Source: Spartinivicinus ruber
Lineage (GTDB): Bacteria; Pseudomonadota; Gammaproteobacteria; Pseudomonadales; Zooshikellaceae
DNA: 64,000 nt
NCBI RefSeq assembly: GCF_011009015.1
Contig: NZ_CP048878.1
Coordinates: forward strand, 1,711,001-1,775,000
Direction: 5' to 3'
Made by a program: the position numbers and the translations under genes
Shown: in pieces, positions 8,403-18,571 of the stretch
How the letters are laid out: every line of letters begins with the position of its first letter
How positions within the stretch are numbered: the first letter of the stretch is position 1
Notes under the pieces: model-generated
Database searches by the model: none
The model's input: only the letters and a program-made list of their open reading frames with translations
What the model was told of the DNA's origin: nothing

Positions 8403-9080
8403 TTATGAGTCAGTTAGTTGGTTTGTAACAGAGGGCAGTTGGGTCGTAGCTGTGTTTGGTAATAGTGGCTGAATAAACTGCCAAATTGTTTCCAATAGAA
8501 TTGGCTGGGCTTTGGCATTGGGGTGTAAATTGTCACGTTGCAAGTACTGCTGTTGACCCGCAACCTCTTGCAGAAAAAAGGGCATTAAGGGTATTTGTTC
8601 TTGCTTAGCAATTTTACTAAAGCTTTTTTGGAATAATTCTGTATAACGTTTGCCATAGTTAGGTGGTATTCGCATTTCCATTAATATGACTTTGCTTCCT
8701 GACTTTTTGATCTGTTGAATCATGGTTTGCAGATTATGCTGCATCTGCTTGATGGGTAACCCTCGTAAGCCATCATTGGCACCTAATTCCAGTAACACAA
8801 TGTTTGGGTTGAACTCGTTTAATGCTTTGGTTAAGCGAGCCAGGCCACCGGTGGTGGTTTCGCCAGAAATGCTGGCGTTTACTACTTGGTAGGTTGGGTA
8901 GTCTTGTGCCATGCGTTGTTTTAGTAAGTGAGCCCAGCCTTCTTGCTCTTTTAGTCCATACCCTGCACTTAAACTGTCGCCAAATATTAAGAGGGTGTCT
9001 GCCTTGACCAATTGGGGTAAGCTGATAAGCACAAGTAGGAGTAATGGTTTTCGAAAATGAATAATAAGCGAGGAAAGCAT
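8403..9080 (-). CDS. tesA: Multifunctional acyl-CoA thioesterase I / lysophospholipase (SGNH hydrolase)
   Basis: The 225-residue protein has a signal peptide (about 1-27) and the SGNH/GDSL hydrolase blocks: FGDSLSAG with nucleophile Ser36, the block III GANDG, and the C-terminal DNLHPN with the catalytic Asp/His. TesA hydrolyses long-chain acyl thioesters and lysophospholipids in the periplasm. I place the start at the ATG 9078-9080. Upstream extension of the frame runs into ybbA and lacks a signal peptide at its N-terminus. The start codon overlaps the divergent start of ybbA (bases CATG), as in the tesA-ybbA arrangement of enterobacteria. Confidence 0.93.
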   Translation of the reverse strand: MLSSLIIHFRKPLLLLVLISLPQLVKADTLLIFGDSLSAGYGLKEQEGWAHLLKQRMAQDYPTYQVVNASISGETTTGGLARLTKALNEFNPNIVLLELGANDGLRGLPIKQMQHNLQTMIQQIKKSGSKVILMEMRIPPNYGKRYTELFQKSFSKIAKQEQIPLMPFFLQEVAGQQQYLQRDNLHPNAKAQPILLETIWQFIQPLLPNTATTQLPSVTNQLTDS

Positions 9081-9795
9081 GCCGACACCTGTCGTGATTT
9101 CTGCAGTGGATTTAGTGAAAAAAGTTACCACAGGTAATACCCAGTTAACTATTTTGAAAGATTTGCAGCTAGCTATCAAGGCCGGTGAAAGTGTGGCTAT
9201 TGTAGGTGCTTCAGGGGCTGGGAAATCAACCTTGTTGAGTATTCTGGCGGGATTGGACCAGCCCACTAGTGGTGAGGTGGTGCTGGCAGGTAAAGCTATC
9301 AGTCATCTGGATGAAGATGGTCGGGCAGCTGTAAGAGCAAAAACGGTTGGCTTTGTTTTTCAGTCGTTTCAATTGTTGCCGGGGCTCACTGCTTTAGAAA
9401 ATGTGATGTTACCTTTAGAGTTAACTGGCGTCAGTGATGCAAAAACACCGGCGACTAACTGGCTGACTAAAGTGGGCTTGCAGGCCAGGCTAGATCATTA
9501 CCCCAAGCAATTGTCGGGTGGGGAACAACAGCGGGTTGCCATTGCTAGGGCTTTTGTTACGGAGCCTAAGGTGTTATTTGCTGATGAGCCAACGGGTAAT
9601 TTGGACCAAACAACGGGTGCCACCATTATTGAGCTGTTGTTTGAGTTAAATCAACAACATCAAACCACTTTAATTTTAGTTACCCATGATACCCAATTAG
9701 CAGGTCGTTGCCTGCGTCAGTTGCACTTAGATGCTGGACAACTCCATGAGCAACCTCTTACTAATGAGAAGAGAGGTTCTGCTACACATGGCTAG
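9079..9795 (+). CDS. ybbA: ABC transporter ATP-binding protein (YbbA/LolD-like)
   Basis: The 238-residue ATPase belongs to the MacB/LolD group. It has Walker A GASGAGKST (43-51), the Q-loop FQSFQLLPGLTALENV, the signature LSGGEQQR (145-152), Walker B VLFADE (165-170) and a H-loop THD. AGGAA lies 6-10 nt before its ATG. It is followed by, and overlaps by 8 nt, a large FtsX-type permease, so both form one exporter-like complex in the inner membrane. The substrate is unknown. Relatives next to tesA have been suspected of moving lipids or peptides. Confidence 0.92.
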   Translation: MPTPVVISAVDLVKKVTTGNTQLTILKDLQLAIKAGESVAIVGASGAGKSTLLSILAGLDQPTSGEVVLAGKAISHLDEDGRAAVRAKTVGFVFQSFQLLPGLTALENVMLPLELTGVSDAKTPATNWLTKVGLQARLDHYPKQLSGGEQQRVAIARAFVTEPKVLFADEPTGNLDQTTGATIIELLFELNQQHQTTLILVTHDTQLAGRCLRQLHLDAGQLHEQPLTNEKRGSATHG

Positions 9796-12286
9796 TTTAA
9801 TTTCGTTGGTGTGGCGGTTGTTAGGCCGTGAGTGGCGTTCTGGTGAGTTACGGGTAATTATGTTGGCTTTACTGGTGGCAGTCACAGCTACAACTGCCAT
9901 TGGATTTTTTGTAGATAGGCTGGAAAGAACCATGTACCGGCAATCTGCTGAATTGTTAGGAGGGGATCTATTGATACGGCGCTCTTCTTCAGCGCCTAGT
10001 AAATGGGTTAATCAAGCTGAGCAGCTCAACCTTGCTCAAACTGAAATGATTGAGTTTCCCAGTGTAGTCGTTTTTAAGGAGCAAATGGTATTGACTGCGG
10101 TTAAGGCCGTTGAATCTCCTTATCCATTGGTAGGTTGGCTAACAACTGGCGCTTCATTTGGGGAAACTGAAGGGACTAAAGTGAAATTTTCGCCGGAGCC
10201 TGGCGAGGTTTGGCTAGAACGCCGTTTATTTCATCAGTTGAAGTTACAGTTGGGCGATACTATTGAACTGGGGGCAACTGAGCTTAAGGTAACCCGGGTG
10301 CTGCTATATGAGTCAGACCGGGGAGGGGATTTTTATACTCTGGCACCTAGAGCACTCATGAATAAGGGTGACTTAGCAGCTGCGGAAATTATCCAACCTG
10401 GCAGCCGCGTACGCTATAAATGGTTAGTCTCTGGAGATGATATTCAAGTCAATCAGCTGCTGAAGTGGTTACAACCTAGGCTGGCTGCAACTGACAGATT
10501 AACGACTTTAAAAGAAGGCCGTCCTGCGTTACATAAAGCAATTAACCGGGCCCAACGTTACCTTGGTTTGGCTACTTTAATGGCTGTATTACTGGCGGGG
10601 GTTGCAATTGCAATTGGTGCCAAACACTTTGCGACCAGGCACTTTGATCAAGTGGCTATTATGCGTTGCTTAGGTGGACAAAGCCCGTTAATAGGGAAGC
10701 TTTATCTTGGCCAGTTGCTGGTACTGGCGTTAATTGTCAGCGTGGTTGGCTGTGTGGCTGGCTTTATTCTCCATTGGTTGTTTGTCATTTTGATGGCTGA
10801 GCTATTACCAGCAAACTTGCCTTTACCTGGGCTTTGGCCTGCGTATTTGGGACTATTAACTGGAGTTGTGGCAATTCTTGGGTTTGCTTTGCCACCAATT
10901 ATTTCTTTGCAGCAGGTGAGTGCTTTACGGGTTTTTCGGCGGGAGCTAGTGCCGCCGCCATTGTCTTCCTATCTTATTTATGGCGTTGCTTTTACTGCAC
11001 TGTCGGTATTGCTTTGGCAATTTACCGGGGAATGGTGGATGACCTTGGGTTTATTGATTGCTGTAGCAGGGGTTGGTTTGGTGGTTTGGTTTGGCTTGCA
11101 ATGGGGGGTAAAAACCGTTTTTGCCCGTATTCAACTTTTGCAATGGCCACTAGCTGTGCGGTTAAGTTTGAATCACTTACAACGACAGGCAGGGCTGACT
11201 GCCACTCAGTTACTGGCATTTGGGTTAACCTTATTAGCAATGACGGTGATCTTGGTCGTTAGAACTGATTTACTTACTCAGTGGCAGCGAGAGTTACCAC
11301 CTAAAACGCCTAATTATTTTGCGATTAATATTCCTCTGGCTGATCAGCAACTAGTGGCTGACTGGTTTGAAGGGCATCAAGTAGAAATAACGCAGTTGTA
11401 TCCCATTATTCGAGGCAGGTTAACAGCTATTAATAGCAAACCTGTGAAGCAGGCAGTATCCAAAGAGCAACAGACAGATAACGCTTTAAATAGAGAGTTG
11501 AATTTAACCTGGCGGGATGAATTGCCACCTCGAAATGAGCTGGTGGATGGTCTGTGGTGGGCTAAAGATAAAGTCAGTCAAGAGGTGTCTATAGAGCATG
11601 AACTTGCCAAACGGCTGAATATAAAACTAGGTGATCAACTCACTTTTACTATTGCTGGGCAAAACTTAGAAGCAACAGTAACGAGTTTGCGTGAGGTTAA
11701 TTGGGAATCTTTCCAGCCTAACTTTTATATGATTTTTCCTAAGCCTGTACTGGAGCCATTTGCTGCTACTTATCTCACCAGCTTCCACTTGCCAGCTGAT
11801 AAGCAACGATTGCTAGCTGAACTGGTGAAAGAATTTCCAGCTATCACGTTGTTGGATGTTGCCGCTATGCTGAATCAAGTGCGGTTAATTCTAACTCAAG
11901 TGACCTCGGCAATTGAGTATGTGCTGTTGTTTGTCTTTGCTGCAGGTTTGGCGGTGCTTTATGCAGCTATCAAAGGCACGTTGGCGGATCGTATTCAAGA
12001 AGGGGGAGTGATGCGTGCTTTGGGTGCTAGTCGGCAACAGATTCGCCAGTGTCAGTTTATTGAGTTTGCTGCACTGGGAGGTGTAGCCGGCTTGTTAGCA
12101 GCATTGGGAACTGAGATAGTCTGTCGACTGTTGTATAGCGAGAGGTTTGATTTAACATACCAAACAAATGTTTGGCTATGGCTTGGCTTACCGGTGCTGG
12201 GCAGTAGCGTTATTGCTGTGATTGGGCTATGGTCAAGTCGCCGGGTAATTACGGAAAGCCCAATGGTAGTGTTAAGGGAGAGTTGA
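9788..12286 (+). CDS. ybbP: ABC transporter permease, FtsX/MacB-like (YbbP)
   Basis: This is an 832-residue inner-membrane protein. One N-terminal helix (about 17-36) is followed by a periplasmic domain, a four-helix block (about 270-410), more helices around 415-455 and 500, a second periplasmic domain, and a final FtsX block from about 715. This doubled FtsX layout is that of YbbP/LolE-like permeases. The ATG at 9788 overlaps the end of ybbA (ATGGCTAG), implying translational coupling. The open frame extends upstream to 9731, but that stretch duplicates the ybbA C-terminus and is unlikely to be used. Confidence 0.92.
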   Translation: MASLISLVWRLLGREWRSGELRVIMLALLVAVTATTAIGFFVDRLERTMYRQSAELLGGDLLIRRSSSAPSKWVNQAEQLNLAQTEMIEFPSVVVFKEQMVLTAVKAVESPYPLVGWLTTGASFGETEGTKVKFSPEPGEVWLERRLFHQLKLQLGDTIELGATELKVTRVLLYESDRGGDFYTLAPRALMNKGDLAAAEIIQPGSRVRYKWLVSGDDIQVNQLLKWLQPRLAATDRLTTLKEGRPALHKAINRAQRYLGLATLMAVLLAGVAIAIGAKHFATRHFDQVAIMRCLGGQSPLIGKLYLGQLLVLALIVSVVGCVAGFILHWLFVILMAELLPANLPLPGLWPAYLGLLTGVVAILGFALPPIISLQQVSALRVFRRELVPPPLSSYLIYGVAFTALSVLLWQFTGEWWMTLGLLIAVAGVGLVVWFGLQWGVKTVFARIQLLQWPLAVRLSLNHLQRQAGLTATQLLAFGLTLLAMTVILVVRTDLLTQWQRELPPKTPNYFAINIPLADQQLVADWFEGHQVEITQLYPIIRGRLTAINSKPVKQAVSKEQQTDNALNRELNLTWRDELPPRNELVDGLWWAKDKVSQEVSIEHELAKRLNIKLGDQLTFTIAGQNLEATVTSLREVNWESFQPNFYMIFPKPVLEPFAATYLTSFHLPADKQRLLAELVKEFPAITLLDVAAMLNQVRLILTQVTSAIEYVLLFVFAAGLAVLYAAIKGTLADRIQEGGVMRALGASRQQIRQCQFIEFAALGGVAGLLAALGTEIVCRLLYSERFDLTYQTNVWLWLGLPVLGSSVIAVIGLWSSRRVITESPMVVLRES

Positions 12287-12397
12287 CCCATTTTTGGTGC
12301 AGTCTTTAAGCTAAGGAAAGCTATACTAATTATAATTGTTACAATTTAGCGTCTGTCTTAGTGGAAAGTTAAAAAGGAATTTAATCAGGAGACAGTT

Positions 12398-13006
12398 ATG
12401 ATCTTGAATCATTTATGGGGCTTGTTTGCTCATCCACGGGAAGAGTACGATTTAATTCGTAAGGAAACCCTCGCCAATAAAAAACTGTACTTAGCCCATG
12501 TATTAATATTGGCAGCAATCCCCTCAATCAGCTCCTATTACGGAGCGACCCAAACCGGTTGGTCAATTGGTTCGCTGGAGCAAATTAAGCTTACCCCTGA
12601 AAGTGCATTAATAATGGCTGCTTTGGCTTATTTTGCCATTATTGCCGGTATTGTATTTATGGGATTATTTATTCATTGGATGGCTAAAACTTACGGCTCT
12701 TCACCTAGTCGTACAAAATGTATTGTATTTTCTGCCTATACAGCAACACCACTTTATATCGTTGGCATTGTAGGTATATACCCAAATACTGCAGTGAGTT
12801 TAATCGGCTCAATTATTGCCATTGCTTATACAGTTTATTTACTTTATGTTGGAATCCCCCGAATGATGAAAATACCTGAAGAGCAGGGGTTTTTATTTGC
12901 TACTTCGATTGTTTGCGTAGGACTAGTGTTATTGGTCACCATGAAAGTAGTTACAGCGCTATTTTGGGGTATGGGGTATGGGCCAGGGTTTGAAATAATA
13001 GGGTGA
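12398..13006 (+). CDS. Yip1-family inner-membrane protein
   Basis: The 202-residue protein is preceded by a good ribosome binding site (CAGGAGA, 5 nt before ATG). It begins with a polar amphipathic stretch containing HPREEYDLIR, then has about five transmembrane helices (roughly 32-50, 70-95, 108-128, 130-150 and 168-192). This is the pattern of bacterial Yip1-domain (PF04893) proteins. The cellular role is not established. It stands alone, 111 nt after ybbP and facing the broken membrane gene. Confidence 0.8.
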   Translation: MILNHLWGLFAHPREEYDLIRKETLANKKLYLAHVLILAAIPSISSYYGATQTGWSIGSLEQIKLTPESALIMAALAYFAIIAGIVFMGLFIHWMAKTYGSSPSRTKCIVFSAYTATPLYIVGIVGIYPNTAVSLIGSIIAIAYTVYLLYVGIPRMMKIPEEQGFLFATSIVCVGLVLLVTMKVVTALFWGMGYGPGFEIIG

Positions 13007-13053
13007 AGCTTCTTTGTAGGTATTTTTGCTTAGTTTACCTTCGCTAGAAATTG

Positions 13054-13096
13054 CTGGTCCGAGTGATAGAATTCGAACCAGCTGTCCTGACCAGTT
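13054..13096. other. tRNA-3'-end-like imperfect inverted repeat
   Basis: The minus strand reads like the 3' end of a tRNA: GGTTCGAATTC followed after a few bases by CACTCGGACCA. No matching 5' half is present, and the T-arm bases do not pair. The surrounding bases also form an imperfect palindrome (AAATTG-CTGGTC against GACCAG-TTA-CAATTT). It could be a fossil tRNA fragment or a terminator-like hairpin after the Yip1 gene. I cannot decide between them. Confidence 0.25.
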
Positions 13097-13462
13097 ACAA
13101 TTTAGCTTGAAGTAGAACAGAGTAACAAATTAAAATTAAGCTAAAAGCGTGTTTTTTATTGTTTTTGTTGTGTGAATTTAGCATGGAGCTACCGTTGAAG
13201 CTGAGCCGATCGCATTAAGTATACCGTTGAGCATTTCTGTTGTAATACGAGCTTTATTAAGTGCAATATCATACAGGAAACCAAATACAACCGTTAAGTA
13301 TGCCAAATAGCTCCATCCTAAATAGTCATTATAAATTATCGTAAAGAACCAGTTTTGCTCAAATATGTAACAGTAGGAACAAACCAAAGTGGATAAAAAT
13401 ACTAATATGCCTGGTACAAAAAGATGAATTATTGATTTTGGCTTTACAAACGAAATAAGCAA

Positions 13463-14872
13463 CTAAAGTTTCACCAAAACATTTAAGCCACTAACTGAAG
13501 CATAGTACTAATTAAATTATTATTATGGGTTTTGGTAAATATCCCCAAACCCTTGCTGAATTTTTCCTGTTCAGTTTCTTCCGCAAAGAGACGGCGGATA
13601 TCAGAAAAAGCGAAAGAGCTCCGGTTTGCAACAGAGTGGCGACGAGTAGGTTTACTAGACTGTTGTGCCACATAAAACCAAAGCAATGACATAGCCATCA
13701 TACAAAAATGGAGATGGTTCGTCACGGCATGCTCTGTTCTAGCCTGACAAGATAAGCTCCCTAATTCCTGTTTTAACTCTTTAAACCCAGCTTCAATCTT
13801 CCAGCGTGCACCGTACCATTCAATTATTTGAGTCACCGTTAAAGAGGTATCTGTTGAGTAGAGAGCAACCCAAGAAGCTCGTCCGGAATAAATCCACACG
13901 ACTCTAATCTGTGTTTTTAACGATTGACTCATCACTAGCTCAGTATAAGCCTGTACCGCGCGGGTCTTACCGTAGAGCTTAACCTGATACGTTGTTGCAT
14001 TTCTTTTATGTCGCCTTGCCAGAGTTGCTACATTGCCACGACGCTTGCCGTACTTTCTAGGCGCTCCTCTTTTTCTTTTCTTGGGTTGAGTAGGCTGATC
14101 ATATAAGACACTATTCGAACGCAATCGAGAGAGGAGATGAAACTGTTCGCCAAGTGCTTTTTTCAAAGGCAAATATAATGACCCGTTACCAAACCAGTTA
14201 TCACAGACTAACAATACTGAGCGATGGCCACATACTTTAACTACACGTAATATCATGGTAATTGCTTGATCAATCCGTGTTTGAAAGTCTTTTTTAGCGA
14301 CATCTTTATTCAGCTGATAAAAACGAAAGTTTAGAGGTAAACTAGCCCAACGACCGTGAATATTTTTTAAGCAGCTCAGTTTGACAATATTTTGCCCCCA
14401 GATATAACGCGACTGATTTTGTTTAGCTGCATGATCAAAGTGTTTGCCACAAGCAAATATGTTTCTTCCAGTTTTAGGCAACATAGAATCATCTGTGGCA
14501 AGCAGAATAGGTCCTTCTGTCTGATTTAAGGGTAATATTTTTTGCCAGACAATTGGCCATAATTTATCCCAAGCTAACTTAGGAGAAGCCATAAATCCAT
14601 AGAATCGACGGAGGGTGACGTTATATTTAAAGAGCTTTGTTATTGCTCGGTAGATATGTGAAGCTCTGGAACCTATTACTGGTAGCATAATGGCGATCAA
14701 AGTATAAACAAATAGTGCCTTTCTTTCTCCATTTTGCTTAATTTGAGTTTGCAATTCCTTAAGAAGATCGATTAAACTTTGCACTGAAGCCTCTTTTTTG
14801 GGTGTTGTTTTTTGGCGAAAACTAACATATCAAAAAAGGGGCTTTTTTGTTACTGGAATGGTGAAACTTCAG
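13463..14872 (-). mobile_element. IS4-type insertion sequence (1410 bp)
   Basis: Short imperfect inverted ends (CTAAAGTTTCACCA at 13463 and CTGAAGTTTCACCA at the other end) enclose one transposase. An 8-bp direct repeat ATAAGCAA flanks it (13455-13462 and 14873-14880). A duplication of this length agrees with several IS4 subgroups. A GC-poor hairpin (AAAAAAGGGGC next to GCTTTTTTG) lies near the upstream end at about 14830-14850. Confidence 0.88.
13483..14784 (-). CDS. IS4-type DDE transposase
   Basis: The 433-residue transposase has the expected order of catalytic segments: the first Asp in ATDDSMLPKTG (about 95-105), the second in LVCDNWFGN (about 194-202), and the IS4 YREK signature in YGARWKIEAGFKELK (Tyr, Arg, Glu and Lys at the right spacing, about residues 330-345). 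It looks intact. It could also be placed with the related IS701 group, but the 8-bp target duplication fits IS4 better. Confidence 0.87.
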   Translation of the reverse strand: MQSLIDLLKELQTQIKQNGERKALFVYTLIAIMLPVIGSRASHIYRAITKLFKYNVTLRRFYGFMASPKLAWDKLWPIVWQKILPLNQTEGPILLATDDSMLPKTGRNIFACGKHFDHAAKQNQSRYIWGQNIVKLSCLKNIHGRWASLPLNFRFYQLNKDVAKKDFQTRIDQAITMILRVVKVCGHRSVLLVCDNWFGNGSLYLPLKKALGEQFHLLSRLRSNSVLYDQPTQPKKRKRGAPRKYGKRRGNVATLARRHKRNATTYQVKLYGKTRAVQAYTELVMSQSLKTQIRVVWIYSGRASWVALYSTDTSLTVTQIIEWYGARWKIEAGFKELKQELGSLSCQARTEHAVTNHLHFCMMAMSLLWFYVAQQSSKPTRRHSVANRSSFAFSDIRRLFAEETEQEKFSKGLGIFTKTHNNNLISTMLQLVA

Positions 14873-14890
14873 ATAAGCAATATAAGTGTA

Positions 14891-15937
14891 CCTAATTATC
14901 ATCATACCTAAGCTATATTTAGTAGCTTACCTGGTAGTGGAGGTGTTCTCAGTGCTACAAATGCTAGCCTAGGAATAAATTCTACTAAGCTAAATCTTCG
15001 ATTAAATCGATACTGAAATTCAGCAAGATAACGTTGTGCATATTTAGCGCGAATAGCATGATAAGTACTACGTAAAGCACTTTTTAAGTTTCCAAGGATG
15101 GTGTTAACCCAATAAAATTCAGGTTCCTCTACTGATGCACGACCACCACCGCATACAATTTTATCATGAAGACAACCTGCTTCTATGACACCATTAAAAC
15201 AGGCCAGTCCATCGGAGATTACGGTACTGCCCTTGGCCAAATTCTGCCTACTCCAAGCCGTTATCTCTTCTTTATTAAACCCTTTTAAAATGCTCAGTTT
15301 AATTCGTGTCGGTTGACCTTGTTTTGTTGTTTCTACGGCTGCTACAAAAGGTATTTTCCCATCTGCTCCCCTACCTCTTTTGCAACCTGTACGCTCACCA
15401 CCAAGATAGGCATCATCAATTTCAATAAAACCCGACAATTGCTTGGTGCCTTCTCTTTCTTGCATCACTTTCATGAGCTTATGTTTCATTCTCCAGGCAG
15501 CTTGATAGGAAATACCTAAATGGCGATGTAATTCTATGGCTGATATACCTTTTTTGTCTTGGGAGATCAAATACATCCCTTGGAACCAAGTCTTTAATGG
15601 TAATTTGGTTGATTCAAAGATAGTACCTGCAGTTACAGATGTTTGCTGGTGACATTTATAGCACTGCTGAAGCTTTCTAGTAGTGAGTTGACAGCATTTG
15701 TCGTATCCACAATTGGGGCACTGAAAACCTTCTGGCCATCGCAATTTGTATAAGGTATTAAAGCATTGTTCTTCTGTACCATATTGTTTGAGAAACTCGT
15801 TTAAACTCAGGCCTTTTTGAAATTGAACTTTGTTGATAGCCATTATTTATACCTTCTCAATTAAGTTTCCATGCTGTTCAAATATACAGCAGTTAATGGC
15901 TTAGGTATAGTGATAATTAGGTATAGTGATAATTAGG
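14891..15937 (-). mobile_element. IS1595-family insertion sequence, copy 2, with a duplicated tip
   Basis: This is the second copy, inverted relative to copy 1. One end is at 14891-14913. The other terminal repeat (15899-15921) is followed by a second tandem copy of its outer 16 bp (TATAGTGATAATTAGG, 15922-15937). The target duplication TAAGTGTA lies at 14883-14890 and at 15938-15945, outside the extra tip. The longer element, including the duplicated end, was therefore what inserted here. Confidence 0.93.
14908..15843 (-). CDS. IS1595-family transposase (ISXO2-like), copy 2
   Basis: This protein is identical over all 311 residues to the product of copy 1: a zinc ribbon followed by an ISXO2-like catalytic domain. 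It reads on the minus strand inside the broken membrane-protein gene. The start is preceded by the same GAGAAGG site. The perfect identity of two copies 13 kb apart implies either recent transposition or gene conversion. Confidence 0.93.
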   Translation of the reverse strand: MAINKVQFQKGLSLNEFLKQYGTEEQCFNTLYKLRWPEGFQCPNCGYDKCCQLTTRKLQQCYKCHQQTSVTAGTIFESTKLPLKTWFQGMYLISQDKKGISAIELHRHLGISYQAAWRMKHKLMKVMQEREGTKQLSGFIEIDDAYLGGERTGCKRGRGADGKIPFVAAVETTKQGQPTRIKLSILKGFNKEEITAWSRQNLAKGSTVISDGLACFNGVIEAGCLHDKIVCGGGRASVEEPEFYWVNTILGNLKSALRSTYHAIRAKYAQRYLAEFQYRFNRRFSLVEFIPRLAFVALRTPPLPGKLLNIA

Positions 15938-16587
15938 TAAGTGTAAATGCTAGTAAGTTAACTACCGTAAATATACGAAAATCTTGTTTAAGTTTGATTG
16001 AGACCTCCATATACTTAGTTTTCATGAATTCAAGGAGTTTTTCATTTGCATTGGTTAGAGGAAAAACTCTAGACTGATAACTCTCTTTGATTAACTTCTC
16101 ATGTTTTTTCCGGCACTCGCAGTCCAAGTTCTGCATTTCAGCAATAACAATGGCAATTTTTTTATGGACTTTTGTTCTCAACTTTTCTTTGTATTCGTCA
16201 ATTTTATCTGAATTTTTATCGTAGATGTTTTGGGCTAGCTTAAATAGTTTAGAATCTTTATGCTCAACACTTATTTCTTCAATCTTATAGCCTGTTTCTT
16301 CTTTGATCTTAGATTTGATAAACTCTCTGCCAACATCCTCAACGAATCCTGGTATAGAAAAAGTAAGCCATAAAACTAGGGTGAAAAAGCATGCACCAAT
16401 TAATCCTATGATTCTTAGTGTTAACTTCATTAGCTATTCCTCTTGTATAAATAGCCTTTGGATCGATGCTTCTTGATCAGGCAATTCAAGGAAGATTCAG
16501 TGAATTGCTTGATCTGATATTTAGGAAAATAAGCAAGTATATAAAAAGACTACTCTCTTGATTTTTATCTTCTTATGTGAATTTGAG

Positions 16588-17307
16588 TTATTTTTTCCGA
16601 TTTAACTCCATCCACATCACTGTTCCACCTGCCACGGCAGCAGGTATTACTAAGAAGTTAACAAACGGGATAAACATCAATAGATACACGGTACCGCCAA
16701 AGGCTAGAGCATTGGCTCGGTTTTGTTTTAATTGCTCTATCATTTCTTTAAAGCTGACTCCGTTATTATCTGCTGCGTAATCTACATACTGTACTGACAG
16801 CATCCAGGTGCTATAAGCAAACCAAGCAAATGGCGCAATGATATTAATGATAGGGATAACGGTAATTATTATCAGCAATACCAGCCAGGGTAGATAATAC
16901 AACAGTTTACGTAGTTCTCGGCCTATGGCTTTGGGAATAACAGTGACCAACTGTTGCCAGCTAAATACTTCTTCGGTGCTATGTTCTGTAATTTGTTTTT
17001 CAACGGCTTCTGCTAGGAATCCATGAAAAGGGGAGGCGATAATATTGCCAATAATACTAAAGGTAAAAAATACCAGGAGTAATGCGGTAATCGCAAAAAA
17101 AGGCCATAGTAGATACTCTAGCCAGCTCAGCCAACTGGGTAGATCACCTATTAGCCAGCTAATTAATGCACCAAACTGACTAAACAATAAGATAAGTGCA
17201 GTAGTAAATACACTGATATTTAATAAAAGTGGGATTGCGACAAATTTTCTTAACCCTGGCTGGCTGATTAATTTTAACCCTTGAAAAAAGTGCTGTGTGC
17301 CTTGCAT
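16588..17307 (-). CDS. cysZ: Sulfate transporter CysZ
   Basis: The 239-residue inner-membrane protein matches the CysZ/EI24 family: an N-terminal HFFQGLKLI segment, paired hydrophobic helices at about 25-48 and 68-92, the SPFHGFLAEAVE loop, a helix pair at about 140-170 and a C-terminal re-entrant hydrophobic stretch (210-232). CysZ brings sulfate into the cell for cysteine synthesis. It is divergent from trxB, as in Pseudomonas relatives. The start ATG at 17307 gives the usual family length. Confidence 0.9.
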   Translation of the reverse strand: MQGTQHFFQGLKLISQPGLRKFVAIPLLLNISVFTTALILLFSQFGALISWLIGDLPSWLSWLEYLLWPFFAITALLLVFFTFSIIGNIIASPFHGFLAEAVEKQITEHSTEEVFSWQQLVTVIPKAIGRELRKLLYYLPWLVLLIIITVIPIINIIAPFAWFAYSTWMLSVQYVDYAADNNGVSFKEMIEQLKQNRANALAFGGTVYLLMFIPFVNFLVIPAAVAGGTVMWMELNRKK

Positions 17308-17614
17308 AAATGAATGTGCCTTTGAGTTGCAGTCAATACCTATCGTTTTGACTATAGAATTTTACTATAAACTTAATTGATAATATTTAATATCAAGCTT
17401 GGATGCTAGCCCATACATTAATTGATGATATTGAGTTTAGGGCACCTCTAATAGGCCCATCTTGGGTGCCGTGTTTACTGGTCTATGCGTAAAGTGGTTA
17501 CCTTTATTTTGCACATGGATCACGAGTGTTTCATCCAGCGAAGATAAGCGTCATAATACGATGCCATTCTGCCTGGCAGAACAGGCTCAGATGTGGTTTA
17601 AAGGAGAAAATTAA
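17308..17614. other. cysZ-trxB divergent intergenic region
   Basis: This 307-bp region separates two divergent genes and must hold both promoters. I see an AT-rich dyad (TTGATA...TATCAA, about 17377-17395) and, at its right end, a strong AAGGAGA ribosome binding site for trxB. There is no ORF or RNA gene that I can support. Confidence 0.5.

Positions 17615-18571
<957 letters not shown>

Larger units (their letters stand above)
13178..16430 (-). pseudogene. Membrane protein of unknown function, split by two IS elements
   Basis: The gene starts at 16430 and reads 164 codons, then enters the IS1595 copy. Removing that copy, the IS4-type element and one copy of each target duplication rejoins the frame (AFTL-ILLI-SFVKP) and continues to TAA at 13178, giving about 259 residues. 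The protein would have an N-terminal transmembrane helix (about 8-28), a charged Lys/Glu-rich domain with a CEC motif (about 30-150) and three C-terminal helices. I do not recognise the family. The interrupted N-terminal piece gets a stop from the IS tip after one foreign codon. Because the frame is intact, the insertions are probably recent. Confidence 0.85.

Noticed and set aside
13054-13096. tRNA gene on the minus strand
   Set aside because: Only the T-loop and CCA-like end resemble a tRNA. The T-stem does not pair and there is no 5' half or anticodon arm, so it is listed only as a tRNA-like repeat.
17377-17395. Regulator operator for trxB (AT-rich dyad)
   Set aside because: Short arms in AT-rich DNA and far from the start. 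No regulator can be suggested.
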